The notes: generated by a model not told the origin, from the sequence alone. A stretch of 64,000 nucleotides of DNA from Laburnicola sp. R22_1 (GCA_014281115.1 JACONQ010000006.1:496001-560000), one strand, 5' to 3'; counted from the first letter of the stretch, positions 21,891 through 34,154 are shown. Numbers and translations: made by a program.

Positions 21891-24001
21891 CCGTGCACGG
21901 ACGCGCAACGCGCGGGGACGCGCAACGCCCGCCGAACACCAAAACCCTAGACGAAACCCAAACTTCAACACCTCATAACTCCACCACTATGGCTCCAATC
22001 GATGATGCGATTGCAGCAATCAAAGCGCTTGAACTAGGAGAACAGTTCTTATACCAGATAATTGCTGACTAGTTCCATGTGAACCAAAGTACACTAAGCC
22101 AAAGACACCAAGGCTGTCAGCGCCTATGGGCAGCCAAAGAACGCGATCAACAAAACCTCAGCCAATAGTAAGAGTTAGAGCTCGTACACTATATTGAAGA
22201 CCTTACAAAAAGAGGGCTGCCTCCTACAAAAGAGATAATACAAAATTTCGCATCCCAGATAGCCAACAAGCGCGTGAGCGAGAGGTGGGTAACGCGCTTT
22301 CTTAACTAACACGGCCACTATCTTATCTCAAAATGGACATCTGGAATTGACTTCCTCCGCCACAACGCTAATTCAAACGTCAAGTATAAGCTGTACTTTG
22401 ACTTGCTACATTAGAAGATAAAGCAGTACGACATACAGCCGCGCCACACCTACAATATGGACAAGAAGGGCTTTATAATAGGTATAACAGGACGCTTAAA
22501 ATAAGTGTTTAGCTATTAGATGTGGGAGCGCAAAGAGGTGCAAGCGTCACTCTAAGATAGTTCTTAAGAATAGATTACCCTCTTAGTAGCTATCTGCGCT
22601 GATAGGGAGGCTCTACTGCCAGGTCTTATCTATTAGTTAGCGAACACCTTACTGCAGGCAGCTTAGGTAAACACTATTAAAGCTAGGCAACACAACGTCT
22701 TTGTGGCTTCATCTCCATCTAGATAGACAAATAACAACGTTAGTTTGGCGTGGCTAGAGTAGGTCTTTAATCGCTGCACGAAGTAGAAAGCGCGTCGTGG
22801 GAGAGACTGGCGTCTCCTTTTACTTAACGGCCATGGCAGTCACCTCACAAAGGAGTTTATCAACTACTGCAACTCCCATCGCATACTCCTAGCCGTACTT
22901 CCCCCTCACTCTACCTATACGCTTCAACCTCTCAACGTCGTTATGTTTAAACCTCTCTCCACCGCCTACTCTAAGGAGCTCTCCACCCACCTCTAGAGGA
23001 GCCAAGGGCTAGTACTAGTTAAGAAGGGAGACTTCTTCCCGCTGTTCTGGGGAGTGTGGGAGACCTCCTTCAAGACAGAGACTATCCTCAAGTCCTTTAA
23101 AGCTGCTGGTATATGGCCTATAGACCTAGAGGTTCTACTTAAACGCTTCGCGGACGATGCCTCAGAGCAGCAAAACAACAGTAAAGAACGGTCCTTAGCG
23201 CTTACCAACAATAACTAGCGCCAGATGGAGCGTCTTGTACGCTCTGCAGTAAAGGATACCACTGCAGAAGAGTTAAAGTCGCTCTCCTAAACGCTCTATA
23301 GACTCCAAGTACAAAACGAGCTGCTACACTATAAGAATAATGGCTTAAGGGAGGCTCTTACTACTAAGAAGAAGCACAAGAAGCGCGGAAAACCTCTTGA
23401 TTTGCAGCAGCGCTAGGAGTACTACGGTAGTGTTGTCTTCTGGTCTCCGCGCAAGATTAGAGAGGCACGTGCACGAGAGATAGTGAAGTAGAGGGAAGAG
23501 CATGACGGGCAGCTTGCAAAGGCTAACAGGAAGGAGCTTCAAGCTGCTGCTAAGCTACTCTAAGAGCAGGAGGCAGAGGAGAGGCGTGTGGCGAGAGAGG
23601 CAGCTAAGGTAGTGAGGGAGGAGGAGAAGGCTAACAAGGCAGCTGAACGCGAGCGCCAGAAGGTAGCTTATAACGCTAAAAAAGCTATACAACTGTCCTA
23701 AAAGGGCAAGCGCAAGGCCTTAAAAGCCTCTACTTAAGCCAATAGGCGTCAGAAACAACATGGTGCTGGTGCAGCTGCTAAGGAGGCATCACAGGCTGCA
23801 CTAGCTGCCCCAGCTTTCATCACCCGCCGCGGCCGCAATGTTACACTTCCTAGTAGATTTAGATAGTACAAATTAATCGTAAGCATCTAATTACTACTAC
23901 TCTACAAAATCTTGTAATAATAACTATTGTAGATGGCTTAATAACTTCATCTTTAAAGTGGTGAGCATGTTATTCGGCGGGCGTTGCGCGTCCGTGCACG
24001 G
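21891..24001 (+). mobile_element. Fot1/pogo-like DNA transposon copy 1
   Basis: Inverted ends CCGTGCACGGACGCGCAACG lie at both termini, each bordered by TA (21889-21890 and 24002-24003), the Tc1/mariner/pogo target. The element is 2111 bp. The left end has an extra 17 bp: GCGCGGGGACGCGCAAC repeats part of the terminal sequence before the shared CCCGCCGAA. It contains one transposase relic on the + strand and is related to the next element. Confidence 0.93.
21989..23866 (+). pseudogene. Fot1/pogo transposase, RIP-degraded
   Basis: A single frame of 626 codons from ATG to the final TAG, with many internal TAG and a few TAA codons that would be CAG or CAA if reversed, and no frameshift needed. 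Segments visible: an N-terminal helix-turn-helix (NQSTLSQRHQG), a CENP-B-like second half (GLPPTKEIIQNFASQIANKRVSERWV in mutated form), NMDKKGF (first catalytic Asp), LLLNGHGSH where the second Asp is now Asn, and PPHSTYTLQPLNVVMF, where the usual PLD is PLN. Two catalytic Asp positions therefore read as Asn, fitting G-to-A change. The C-terminus is a Lys/Glu/Ala-rich coiled coil. Confidence 0.88.
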
Positions 24002-24003
24002 TA

Positions 24004-24193
24004 CCGTAATAGCATCTTGCGGCTCGAAGCGTTAAGTGGATCCCTTGACCTTGACGTCTTTCGCATCTCCAGGGCTTGATCTGGCCTCAACACCCCCCAG
24101 AATGGCCTCAAAGATCTCCCCATACATCACATCAGTTCTAGATATTTCTATCTAAAGTTACACAAATCTAATGCTCGCCCGCGGCTGAACCGA
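24004..24193. other. host DNA between two transposons
   Basis: About 190 bp of non-repetitive, normal-composition sequence separating the two related elements. No gene seen. Confidence 0.5.
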
Positions 24194-24195
24194 TA

Positions 24196-26326
24196 CCGAG
24201 TCCGTGCACTCAATGCACGCCGTCAGTCAATGCACGCGCATCACCAAAACGGGCTACACAAACTTGAAGCTGTAGAGCCACACAACATAGCTATTATCAC
24301 AAAATAACTTGGTGGAGTACTCTATAGCCCTATGCGATAAACTGTCTCACGAATACTTTCTTGGCCGAAGGATTTTGCGGCCGCGAGTGTTGGTTTGGTG
24401 TGGAGGTGTTGGGGTACGCTCTGTGCGCGAGGCACCACCTACATCATCCCTAGCACTACGTTTCTAATTCTTTCTTGGTGCTGCTTTCTGTGACGCCTTG
24501 CGCTTGCTTATAGAGGGCTTTTGTACAGCTTTTTGAGAGTCGCGAGCTTGCTTTTGGCGCTCTCTCTCTGCCTTGCGCTCAGCGACTTCCTTAGCCTTCA
24601 CAGTAGCTAACCGGTCACGCTCTTCCTTCTCCTTCTTCCGCTTCTCACGCTTCTCCTGCGCAATCTTTTTGTTGTATAGCTTATTAGCCTTAGCAAGCTC
24701 CTTTATGTTAGCTTTTTCCTTCTCCTCTGCCTCTCTCTCCTCCCTTGCAAGCCTCATCTGGGTCTTGGCCTCCCTGAATGACCAAGGAGTCCACATCATA
24801 GAAGGCCCCCAGTACTCATAGTGTTGCAGCAGGTCTAGAGACTTGCCCTTCGTCTCTCTTCTTTTCTTAATAGTGAGAGCGTCGAGCAGGCCCTCATTTT
24901 CGCTCTGCAAAAGGGTGTTTTGGATAGCCATGTGGTGGAGCGATTGCCGGATGATAGATACGTCCTTCTCTGAGGCACTACTTAACGCACGTTTTACGAC
25001 TGTGTTCAACTTTTGCCAGGCCTTACCGCCATATGTGGGAGCTTCTTCTGACGCGTTGCTGGAGGTGTCCGAGTCGTTGGTGGTAAAGCGATCAAGTATA
25101 ACGTTGGGGTTGAAGGGATGTACACCTGTTGCCTGAAAGGAGCTAAAGATGTTCTTTGTAGTAAAGCTGCTTATCCAGGCATCCCAAAACAAGCTAAAGA
25201 AGTCGGCCTTAGTTACAGGCACTAAGCCCTGATGCTTGTGAAGGCGTGTTGCCAGCTTCTTTGAGTATGCTGTGCTAAGAGGCTTGAACATTACTACATC
25301 GAGTGGCTGCAGCGTGTAGGTGCTGTGAGGTGGATAGATACCTAACAGTATCTTTTGCCTGTGGCAGTACTCTAGAAACTTTTCTATTAGGTGGCTGCTA
25401 TAGCCATCCACAAGCAATAGGCGGTACTTTCTTTAAGCTTTAGCTGCTATAAAGCGCTTAAACACCTGCTGGAGCCATGCAAGCCTAAGCCTATTATTTG
25501 ACTAGCTGCTGCCTAATACTCTGAAGAAGGCCATATGTTCTCCCACCTTCACATCCTCCACCTAGGTGTCTTGTATGTTCTTAGAGTCAGCCGCATATAT
25601 GAGAGCTGGCGGCAACGCTGTACCATCCGCGCAAACGCACGCCAACAAGCTTATCCACTCGCGATTGCCATCCTGCAGCATCTGCTTAAACTGCTTCTTC
25701 TTAAATAGCCTCTTGCTGAAGATCCTCTTCTGTCTGCCAACGGCTCCAATCATAAAGCCTTTCTCATCCATATTGTATGTATGCTCAGGCGCTACTTTGT
25801 AGAAGTCGATTTTGCTGCCTAATTGTTCGAAGTACACCTTGTACTTATCACCAGAGTCGGCAGCGTGGCGTTGCCAATCCATTAAAGTGCTCTATTAGGA
25901 TGTAAGCTTATCCTGGTGTTAGTGGAGGAAGCGAGTAACCCAGCTCTCGGAGACAGGGTGTCCAGCGATATCAGACGCGTAATTCTGCACCATCTCTCTT
26001 GTAGGAGGTAGCTTTCGCTCTGTCAACCCCTCTATATACTTTACAAGCTCTGCCTCCTGTTCTGGTTGAAGATTGCGACGTGCTAAACCTGCCTCCGTAC
26101 GCGACCCGCTGACACCTCGGTGCTTGCGCGACAACGTCGAGCGAGCAACACTATGCTTTTTGGCTATTTCTGTGTAGGAGAAATTTTCGCTAGGGTTAAG
26201 AGCATCCAGCTCTGCAAGGGCTTCTTCTATAGTCATGGTGGCGTTGAGTTGTGGGGGGTGCGAAGTTGGGACGAAATCGCGATCGCGTGCATTGACTGAC
26301 GGCGTGCATTGAGTGCACGGACTCGG
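24196..26326 (-). mobile_element. Fot1/pogo-like DNA transposon copy 2
   Basis: Inverted ends begin CCGAGTCCGTGCACTCAATG and continue for over 40 bp at both termini, each bordered by TA (24194-24195, 26327-26328). Length 2131 bp. It is a relative of the element at 21891-24001 but with different ends, and it is much less degraded. Confidence 0.94.
24464..26236 (-). pseudogene. Fot1/pogo transposase with five stop codons
   Basis: One frame of 591 codons from ATG (26236) to TAG (24464). In-frame stops: 25919-25921, 25895-25897, 25892-25894, 25562-25564 and 25433-25435, each TAA or TAG and each explained by one C-to-T change in CAA or CAG. Domains in order: N-terminal HTH (SYTEIAKKHSVARSTLSRKH), CENP-B-type HTH (LTERKLPPTREMVQNYASDI..VSESWVTRFL), DDE catalytic core with NMDEKGF, LLVDGYSSH and PPHSTYTLQPLDVVMF, and a charged C-terminal coiled coil. 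All three acidic catalytic residues remain. Relatively few mutations suggest a late arrival or mild exposure to RIP. Confidence 0.92.
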
Positions 26327-26328
26327 TA

Positions 26329-27660
26329 TTGGGTGCTTCCGGGACGATTCAGGCTTTACGCGCTCGACCTGAGCTATACCCCTTTGCCGCCTACAATTCA
26401 CTTCTTCAGAATCAAATGCCACAAATGATCGAAAGCTGGGTTCTGACTGCTGATGCTGGATTTCCTGGAAAGATCATTCACCTTTTCACGTCAAGCGCTG
26501 CAGTACTGGATCATTGGTAACAGTTTGCCGGTGCACCACTGGTAATGAAGCAACAACCGTATGGAGACCAAAGAACTGGTGGTGTAGAACCATGCATGTT
26601 TGGAATAAATTGCCTGCGAGAGAATGCCGAACGTGCTCCGTTATATCGGCCGTTATCAAAGCCTGCTAGGTACGTACGCATGATATCTCCTACCATCCTT
26701 ATGAGTCAAAGATATCTCTCTATGTTTGAATAGTCGGGATCCTCCTTCTATTTTCTCCCAAGAGTTGTTTTCCAAGTTACTGTTGGACAGAAGGTTCGGC
26801 CCATCTAGGGCGCGCCACGGTGACACTTTCCTGTAGGCCTGTTCCACGTTGGGTCGCGATAATGAAGTACGGACCGGTGACGGTTTTGTAGTCCGCTGCG
26901 TATGGCCCGCGCCAGCCGATATTCGCTTACGGAGGCTCTGATTGACTAGGTATCTGGATCACGTTTGTGGTCATGCGCCAACATACAGGATTTACTGGCC
27001 GCCTGTGCACCGCGATTGCATTTTAATTCAAGAAGGCGACCGGTGTGACGATTTCGGAAAGGCACTGGCGCGTGGCACCAATGGAAGCAATTGTGAACAA
27101 AAGCTTCCCACCAGCAAATATATTCTGTATCTCCGGCCACACCGCCGCGTCTCAGCTGTGGTGTTGACAAAGTATGTTCTACAATAAGCCTTATCCAGGG
27201 AATGCAAGGCGTTATGCTGTATAACAAGTCGCAACATGGAATTGCATTAGCTTGCTAGGATTCGTTTTTAAAATTTCAACGATGCGCGAATGCCAGACTC
27301 TTGGCTCGTGATACCTACTAGGAACTCACGCAAAAGGTACAATCATTTGGTATTATACTGATTCCAATACCGCAGCCGGCGCCAGGATTTCCGACAATTA
27401 GTGACCCAAATCCCAAATTTACTGGTCCCTGGGACGGTCCAGTATACAACACGACGCAGCATGCATGCAGCGAGGTCTCACATGTTATTCTTGACAGAAG
27501 TTGTTTCCGTAACTATCTGCTGTCGAGTACTCGCTAATACCCACCTGATGCAGGGCTATCACATGGTGATATGGTCCTGGCCGAGAGGGGAAAGCGTTCT
27601 CTGCAGACAGCTCGAAGCGGTCTGAGCGGGCTCACGTACGCATTTATGGTCAAGGAGGGT
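26329..27660. other. host DNA between transposons, possible decayed coding fragments
   Basis: Normal-composition sequence. Short frames at 26329-26520, 26942-27187 and around 27370-27480 look protein-like (for example CILIQEGDRCDDFGKALA, similar in spacing to a fungal LysM motif) but cannot be joined into one gene. I treat them as relics and call no gene. Confidence 0.3.
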
Positions 27661-27662
27661 TA

Positions 27663-29450
27663 AGCTAGCGCAGCCGGTTGTGAGACACCCAGGGATATGA
27701 GACACCGCGCAGAAATCCTCCACCCCTCAAAAAAATCGCGATATCTCCACATCCACCCTACCAAAATGGCCAATCGTGAGGCAGCAATTCAAGCAGCTAT
27801 TACCGATCTTAATACTGGCGTTTTTCCTAGTCAACGAGCTGCTGCAAAGGCACACAACATCCCCCTAGCCACGCTCTTGAGGCGCGTACGCGGTTCACAA
27901 AACTGGCAAAACAGCCACGTATACCAGCAACGATTAACTCCACAACAAGAGGACTTCCTTGTACAATGGATACTTGAAGAGGACGCACGCGGGTATCCTC
28001 CTTCTCACGCTCGTACACGAGAAATGGCGAATCGAATCCTAAGGATGAACGGCGAGCCCACGTTAGTGGGTAAACACTGAATATCCCACTTTATCAAACG
28101 CAACCCACGCGTCGCCTCTATTGTGGGTAGGAAGATTGAGGCTGCGAGAGCTAAGGGAGCAACTCAGGAGGCAATACGCGAGTTTCTTAAGCTCTATGAG
28201 CAGCTCCGCGTTGAGCTGAACATACGCAATAAGGATACATGGAATATGGACAAGACTAGCAAGGCCCTAGGTGTATGTGCAAACACCAGAGTACTCGCAA
28301 ACAGCCAGAAAACAAAGGCTTACTATCAGTCGCCAGAGAATCGCGAGTGGGCGTCGATAATCGAGTGCGTTTCGGCAATAGGCAAGAAGCTAAGGCCTGC
28401 GGTTATTTTCAAAGGCAAACACCTACAGAGCACCTAGTTTCCATTAATAATACCTGACTGGCTATACGCAACCTCAGAGAATGGCTGGACATCTAACACA
28501 ATTAGCGTTAAGTAGCTGCAACGCGTATTTCTGCTAGAAACTGCGCCCTCGGAGGATCGCTGGAGGATGCTGATTTTGGATGGCTACGGCAGCTATGTGG
28601 ACCTAGACTTCCTGTGGATCTGCAAGCAGAATAAAGTCAGGCTTCTATTTCTCCCTGCTCACTCATCTTACGTTCTGCAGCCCCTAGATCTCTCTGTTTT
28701 CTTAGTAGTAAAACAATTCTATCGCCAGCAGATCTAGGAGTTATCACACCTTGATAATGCTGCCCCAGTTAAAAAGGAACGCTTTATTACTGCTTACCAC
28801 GTTGCCAGAGAGGGTGCAATCACTAAGAGAGTTATTCGCGCTGGATAGGCTACTGCAGGCATCTGCCCATTAAACATTGAGCGAGTAATTAACTCATCTC
28901 AAGTCGCTCAAAGGCCTGTTACGCCACCTCGCCAGAATCAAGCTTAACAACCAATTAAGAGCTATCTCTCTACCCCCCGCGGCCCTCGTGATCTGTTTAT
29001 AGCTCAGCGAGCGCTTCACAAAGAGCAGAGTATAGGCCGGAAGGTTTACCAACTGTTTAAAAAAGCTGGCAAGGCAATTGCAGTTGCAAATACTCGCTCA
29101 GTAGCGCTAGAAGCAGAGAACAAACAATTGCAGAGCCAACTTGAGGCTCTTAAGCCTTAAGCACCACAAAAGAGGGTTTGTATAGACCCAAATCAACGCT
29201 TTGCCAACGTAGATACGATTAAGATAGTAGTAGAGGCCTCTAAGCTTATAGAGCAACAAAACAATAGTCCTAACAAAGAAAAGGAGGCAGAAAAACTAGC
29301 AGCAGAAGTAGCAGCTAAAACTCTGCAATCTATGTGTAGTGAGTGGCAATTGTAATTACGCTGAATCAATTATCGCGATTTTTTGAAGGGTGGAGGATTT
29401 CTGCGCGGTGTCTCATATCCCTGGGTGTCTCACAACCGGCTGCGCTAGCT
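27663..29450 (+). mobile_element. pogo-like DNA transposon with long inverted ends
   Basis: Terminal inverted repeats of about 70 bp start AGCTAGCGCAGCCGGTTGTG at both ends and include GAGACACC twice. TA borders at 27661-27662 and 29451-29452. Length 1788 bp. Its right TA is also the left TA of the next element. Confidence 0.94.
27766..29355 (+). pseudogene. pogo-type transposase with stop codons
   Basis: One frame of 530 codons from ATG to TAA, broken by a TGA after LVGKH, a TAG after GKHLQST, and further TAG/TAA codons, nearly all explained by single C-to-T or G-to-A changes. Domains: N-terminal HTH (QRAAAKAHNIPLATLLRRV), CENP-B HTH (RLTPQQEDFLVQWILEED..), then DDE core with NMDKTS, LILDGYGSY (the His usual after GxGS is Tyr) and LQPLDLSVF. 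The C-terminus is coiled-coil-like and contains NKQLQSQLEAL. It differs from the two upstream transposases enough to be a separate pogo subfamily. Confidence 0.9.
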
Positions 29451-29452
29451 TA

Positions 29453-30776
29453 CAGTACTAAGCCAAAAGTCTGTTCCCCGCAGGGGTAAGCGAGGTCCGC
29501 CATCATCACCACCCCGTCGCGCAGAGCGCTCCGGCACCCCCAATATCGCTCCCGGAGAGTTGATAATTGATATAGAGATAATTATTTAATCAATATTTTG
29601 TTTGATACCCGCGCGCACGCTGGAGAGCAAGTAGGCGGCGCGGCATACTAAGTATAAGCTTGCGAATCAGCGAATTAGGGATCCTACGCCAGCAATCTTT
29701 CAACGCCGCGCAGAAGGTCTTAAAGTCCTTATCGCTGTCGCCAAGGTCGCCCATATTAGGGTAACGCTTATGGAGTTCTCTCTTAAGGGACCACCAGAGA
29801 TGTTCAATAGGGTTGATGTTGGGGGAATAACGCGGCCACTTAATTAGTTGTATGCTGTGTTCCGCTAAAAAATTGAGCGACTGTCGCGCCCTGTGGATGG
29901 GCGCGTTGTCGTGCATATAGATATCTCCTGTGTGATAATTATAGAGGAGTCCTTCGCGTAGAGCTTTAATATAACTCCATGCGCTGTATCCTTTGCGACA
30001 AGCTGCTGGGTCCCTGGGCATGATCACTAAGGGACTCCGCCGAACCCGCCCTCTCCAATTAAGCCAGATACTCGCCCACACCATTGCCGCGCGAGATCTT
30101 GATATAACTGTCTCCTCAATTATCTTATGTCTCTATTTCTTGTGTGGGAGGCGAAAAACCTATATAGATGTGCCGCTGGAGCGTCTTTGAATAGAGCACT
30201 CATCTAAGAACTAGAAGGGCTGTCCGCGCCAATCCCAATTGCGATATTCCTGTTCAAATTAACGCCTCTCCTGGGCCACCGCGCAAGTGATCTTGGGCTT
30301 CTGCGCTGCCTGGAAGTTGGTCAGGCTCTCTGCCTTCAATGCGCGATATGCAGTCGTTTAAGAGATGCGGCGGAGGAAGGCCTCGCAGAGGAGGGCTAGG
30401 TATTCAATCCTTGGGTTTTTTCGTGCCTCTTAATAGAGTACACGCTTGTCATGTGTATTAAGCGCCTGGGGACACCCTAATTGAGGCCGCGATTAATTGT
30501 GGTGTTATTCTCCATATCTCTAAAGTGTTTTGTTGATGCAGCGACGCGTACAGTTAAACTCCTCAGCTAACTTCCGCAATAACGCGCCCGCCTTACACTT
30601 CGCGATAATTAAATCCTGTTGCTGGACAGATAATTCGGCATTGCGGCGACGATTTCCTGAAATTTCTACACCAAAAGAGCTCATATTGGTGGAGTAATGT
30701 AGTGTTGAAAATAGGGTGTTGGTGTTGGTGTACGCGCGTTAGCGTGTTGGGGGAACAGACTTTTGGCTTGGCACTG
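29453..30776 (-). mobile_element. Tc1-like DNA transposon
   Basis: Inverted ends CAGTrCyAAGCCAAAAGTCTGTTCCCC, TA borders at 29451-29452 and 30777-30778. Length 1324 bp, typical of Tc1 elements. It abuts the pogo-like element on its left, sharing a TA. Confidence 0.94.
29590..30684 (-). pseudogene. Tc1-type transposase (DD34E), broken
   Basis: One frame of 365 codons starting MSSFGVEISG at 30684. The N-terminal paired-like HTH (LSVQQQDLIIAKCKAG..CTRRCINKTL) is followed by several TAA/TAG stops. The C-terminal half is open from 30084 and carries MHDNAPIHRA (second Asp) and WPRYSPNINPIEHLWW (the Glu). FLDECSIQ upstream holds the first Asp. All catalytic residues remain, so decay is by stops only. 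Confidence 0.92.
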
Positions 30777-30778
30777 TA

Positions 30779-33269
30779 GCGGCTATCACGAACATTGCCT
30801 CTTGCTGCCGTGCGCTGGTTTCAAGACAATACCACATGTGCTTGTGCCGAGGAAGTGACAGGCCGGAGCGCAGCTTCAGCTCGTCACGTCTGGACAATGA
30901 TGCACTCGTACAGTTTTGTTGTTGGTCGTACCCACCATGGATCTCCATCTGAGTCTCAAACTCTTGGAAGACTGGGCGAGCAGCTGTTCACAACTTTTTC
31001 CCGTAAGCGTCGTACCAGGACACCACCTGGGAATTCAGCTAAGGTACGCTTGCGCGTCGTTTAGAACCAACGACCCTTTCTCGGGACCATCGTATCACGT
31101 AGTCGAAATGGAAAGCCTATAGCGGATCACCGAATACTCGGCTTTGCTTTGCGGCTAGACGAAGGTTCCTCGTGAATAGTCGCACGTGCGGAAGCACTGT
31201 GCCGTTGCATATCCGGATACTTCTGTTGACACATGGAATATAAAGTTCGAGTCGGCATTCTAAAACCACGCCAGCTCGACCGGAATTGCACCCTACGCAG
31301 TTCTACTTTTCACTTCGTTCCCGTCCTTTCGTCGACAGCCATATATTATAAGAGCAAAAGCTTCGATGATGGGTTCAGCTAGAGACGTCCAGTGTGTGAA
31401 AGGCCATCCGGCCCATCCAGCATCTTTACTCAGTACAGGCAACCTAGTCACTTGTCCAGGATGCGGTGGCAATCCGTAAGGCTCTTTATACTTCCGTTGT
31501 TGTCATTGTTCCTCTTTGCTTATCTTCCCCCTCTTCCCCCTTTTTTTGAGTTTCCTCCTAGCTGGTTTGAATCATACGTTCGCATCTCGTCTTCTTCTAA
31601 CAGAAAAGCAGCCCCCGAAAGGCTACTTGCACTACTTGCAATGGAATGGGCGTCGTCGTTTCCAGTTACTCCACCTGCCTCGCCTCCGCCAGATTTTAAG
31701 CAACACAATCTTGCAAGCGCTTATTGCACAGACGAGAGGCCTTACGACTACACGGATCCAGGTCTACGAATTGCCTCAAGCCTTGCTCTTCTTTCGGCAG
31801 CTATCTTCATTGGTATCAGTTAACGGTCTACATCGGATCCTCCGGTGTTCCCCTGTTGATGTGGTAACTTATCATGTACTTCAAGTCTATGCACACTCTT
31901 TAGTCCTGTTTCTGGAACATCTTAGTGAACATGCTGGTATCCCCATTCTGTAGATGAGGAATATAATGACCTTGAATATTGGAGTACTCTTCCTATGATG
32001 AGTGGGCGTATCTCATTGTTGTGCACTCTTCCTATAACCACGTGGTCTTCACGCAATCTGATCGTATTGCTTCTGGTTCTGCTGATCGCGTAACTATGCC
32101 TGTCGTGTCACTCTTCATACCGTGGCACAACAAGCTCTCAGCGCTAAATGCATCATGTTCTTTGCACCATGTTTTGTGTAGCACCCTGTGAGCTGCGAAA
32201 CAAGGAACAGGTAAGACTGCTTTTTGTACTCTCTGACCAACCTTAGCTCAGCGTACAGGGCGATATTAAACGAGACCAAACCAACTAGTAGACTGCGCTA
32301 AAAAAGTCAAATGCTGAGTCATTTGCCTCTGTACCATTTATAGGACACGGGATGACGAGATTGGTACTCGTGCATTTGTACCTTCAGTCACATGCTGTGC
32401 CCGAGTACCTATAGTACCAACGAACGTCAACTGAGTACCGGCCGTTATCAGCGAACACACTCCAGGTCAGCTTTGCACAGCCTATGAAAAGCGAAAATGG
32501 AGCTGTTTGCCGTATCTGCGGAGCCTGATGGGATCTCAGCGGGCTCCAGAGTCCCGCCTCTTTGCGAAGTCTGGCGGCCCTTGATGTGGCTTCAAATTTT
32601 TATTACTATCCAGGCATGCCCAATATGGCGCGAAGACTTGTTGACAACTTCAGGTGTTACATATGTACCATGCAGCAGATTTATTACAACGCCGGATCAC
32701 ACTTGCGCACATGCTAGTATGACGGGTACTCAACATCAAATCAAAGGATAATTTTTTGACGCCTCTTCGCAAATTACGGTAACACCGCAGTGACCTTAAA
32801 ATGGATGTGCATTTGTTAAAAAAATGATGCCAGGCCGTTTTGAAGTACTCAGGCTAGACAAATCTCATCCGACACGTTTCAGGTGCGATTGGAAAAACCT
32901 TACCTAGGTATTCTGCCTGGCACAATTGAAATGTAATTTCCCAACTACCTTACGTATGGGCAGAATTGCACGACAACCTACTCTGCCAAACTCCTGTCGT
33001 TCCAGCACGTATATCTTATCGTGAGATGGTCTTCGTCCTAGAATAGAAACACCTTGAGGCTTGAGGATACATATGTGTACTAGGTCGAATGCAGCTAGCG
33101 TGAAGGCTACTAACAACTCGTACTGTGTCCCGTTTTGGTGCCATTCTTTCATCGCATCGCACATGGACTATATAATCCGGATGTTAACAACGCTCACTAG
33201 ACATGGCTGTCTGTTCGCTCAGGATTTCAATATTGCGAAGTCTGCTATGGCTCGCGAAGAACGGGGAGT
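30779..33269. other. normal-composition stretch, no supported gene
   Basis: Several frames of 60-145 codons on both strands. The best is 31460-31823 (+), whose first residues (MRWQSVRLFILPLLSLFLFAYL) resemble a signal peptide with a TATATTATAA about 115 bp upstream, but the rest shows no conserved pattern. Listed as unsupported. Confidence 0.35.
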
Positions 33270-33296
33270 CTACCTACCTAGTACCTAGGTAGGTAG
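33270..33296. repeat. 11-bp perfect inverted repeat, 5-nt loop
   Basis: CTACCTACCTA, then GTACC, then TAGGTAGGTAG. The same CCTAGG-centred motif appears at 17879-17892. Confidence 0.9.
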
Positions 33297-33980
33297 GTAC
33301 GCGTAAGCAAAATGATCCAGCCACCCTTCCCTATGGCCAAACACCTACTACACTCGAATTGCCGAATAACGCGCTAGCATAGTTGCCGGGCACCCGGGGC
33401 AGCTTATGCGGCCGCCAAAAGATGTTCGCCGATGAGGAAATGCTTCACTTTTTCAGCTCTTCACTGAAGTCGATGGCTTCTACACCAGGAATTCATTAGG
33501 TTGTGTACAAAACTTGGAACTTGGCGTGGTACTCGGCCACAACGGTTACTTTGTAATTTTCTGTCGAAAAGGCCTTAAGCTGGGTGGGCCAGCCTACGGC
33601 CGTCCTTCTTCCCGGCCTTCTTCGGAGAAGAATCGACTCGACCGCAAGGAGCCGGGTAGGTTTTAATGTTCGAGCCTGTAGTTTGTTACTGAGGTTCGGG
33701 CCACGTATTATCTCCGAGGCCGACCGACCGCTGCTGCAATCTTTCTTGCCCGAACCCGCCAGGCGTCTGGCTGCTTGTTATAAGCCAAGATGCGCCTATA
33801 GTCTGTCTTTAGCAATTGATAATACTTACAATTCACCTGTAGTTACTTGCCAATGTCAGATTCTTAATACTCGCCCTGTCTGCAGCGATAAACGCGTCCA
33901 CGGCTATCTTACCTTTTTCGGCCTACTGCAGCGTTACTCGGCCCCTTGCGGTCGTTGATTTTACGCAGAAAAGGCCGTGC
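33297..33980. other. last normal-composition DNA before the AT-rich block
   Basis: GC-moderate sequence; a 124-codon frame at 33584-33958 has no recognisable domain. Composition changes abruptly at about 33970-34000. Confidence 0.5.
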
Positions 33981-34029
33981 GTAGCATAGCCTTCTTAGCT
34001 TAATAATAATCTATACTTAATAATTTTTT

Positions 34030-34146
34030 TTATAAAAGCTACCTAATAATATTAAAATTATTACTAAGCAGAGGGCTCTGCTTTTTTTATTATATTATTT
34101 AAGATAAAAGCCTTTATTATTCTACTCCTAGGTAGATAACTAATAA
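34030..34146 (-). mobile_element. short A-tailed element F2, copy
   Basis: Contains the F2 core CTAAGCAGAGGGCTCTGC, a T run, ATAAAAGCC and CCTAGGTAGATAACT. Oriented with the T-rich (3') end on the left. No clean target duplication seen; the pogo element starts 9 bp to the right. Confidence 0.65.
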
Positions 34147-34154
34147 CGTGTATA

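Noticed and set aside
26942..27187. Possible LysM effector fragment (CILIQEGDRC)
   Set aside because: Only one short motif fits, no signal peptide or second motif can be joined, and frames are broken.
31392..31823. Possible small secreted protein
   Set aside because: A hydrophobic start is present but there are no cysteine pattern, splice sites or family features; chance frames of this length occur here.
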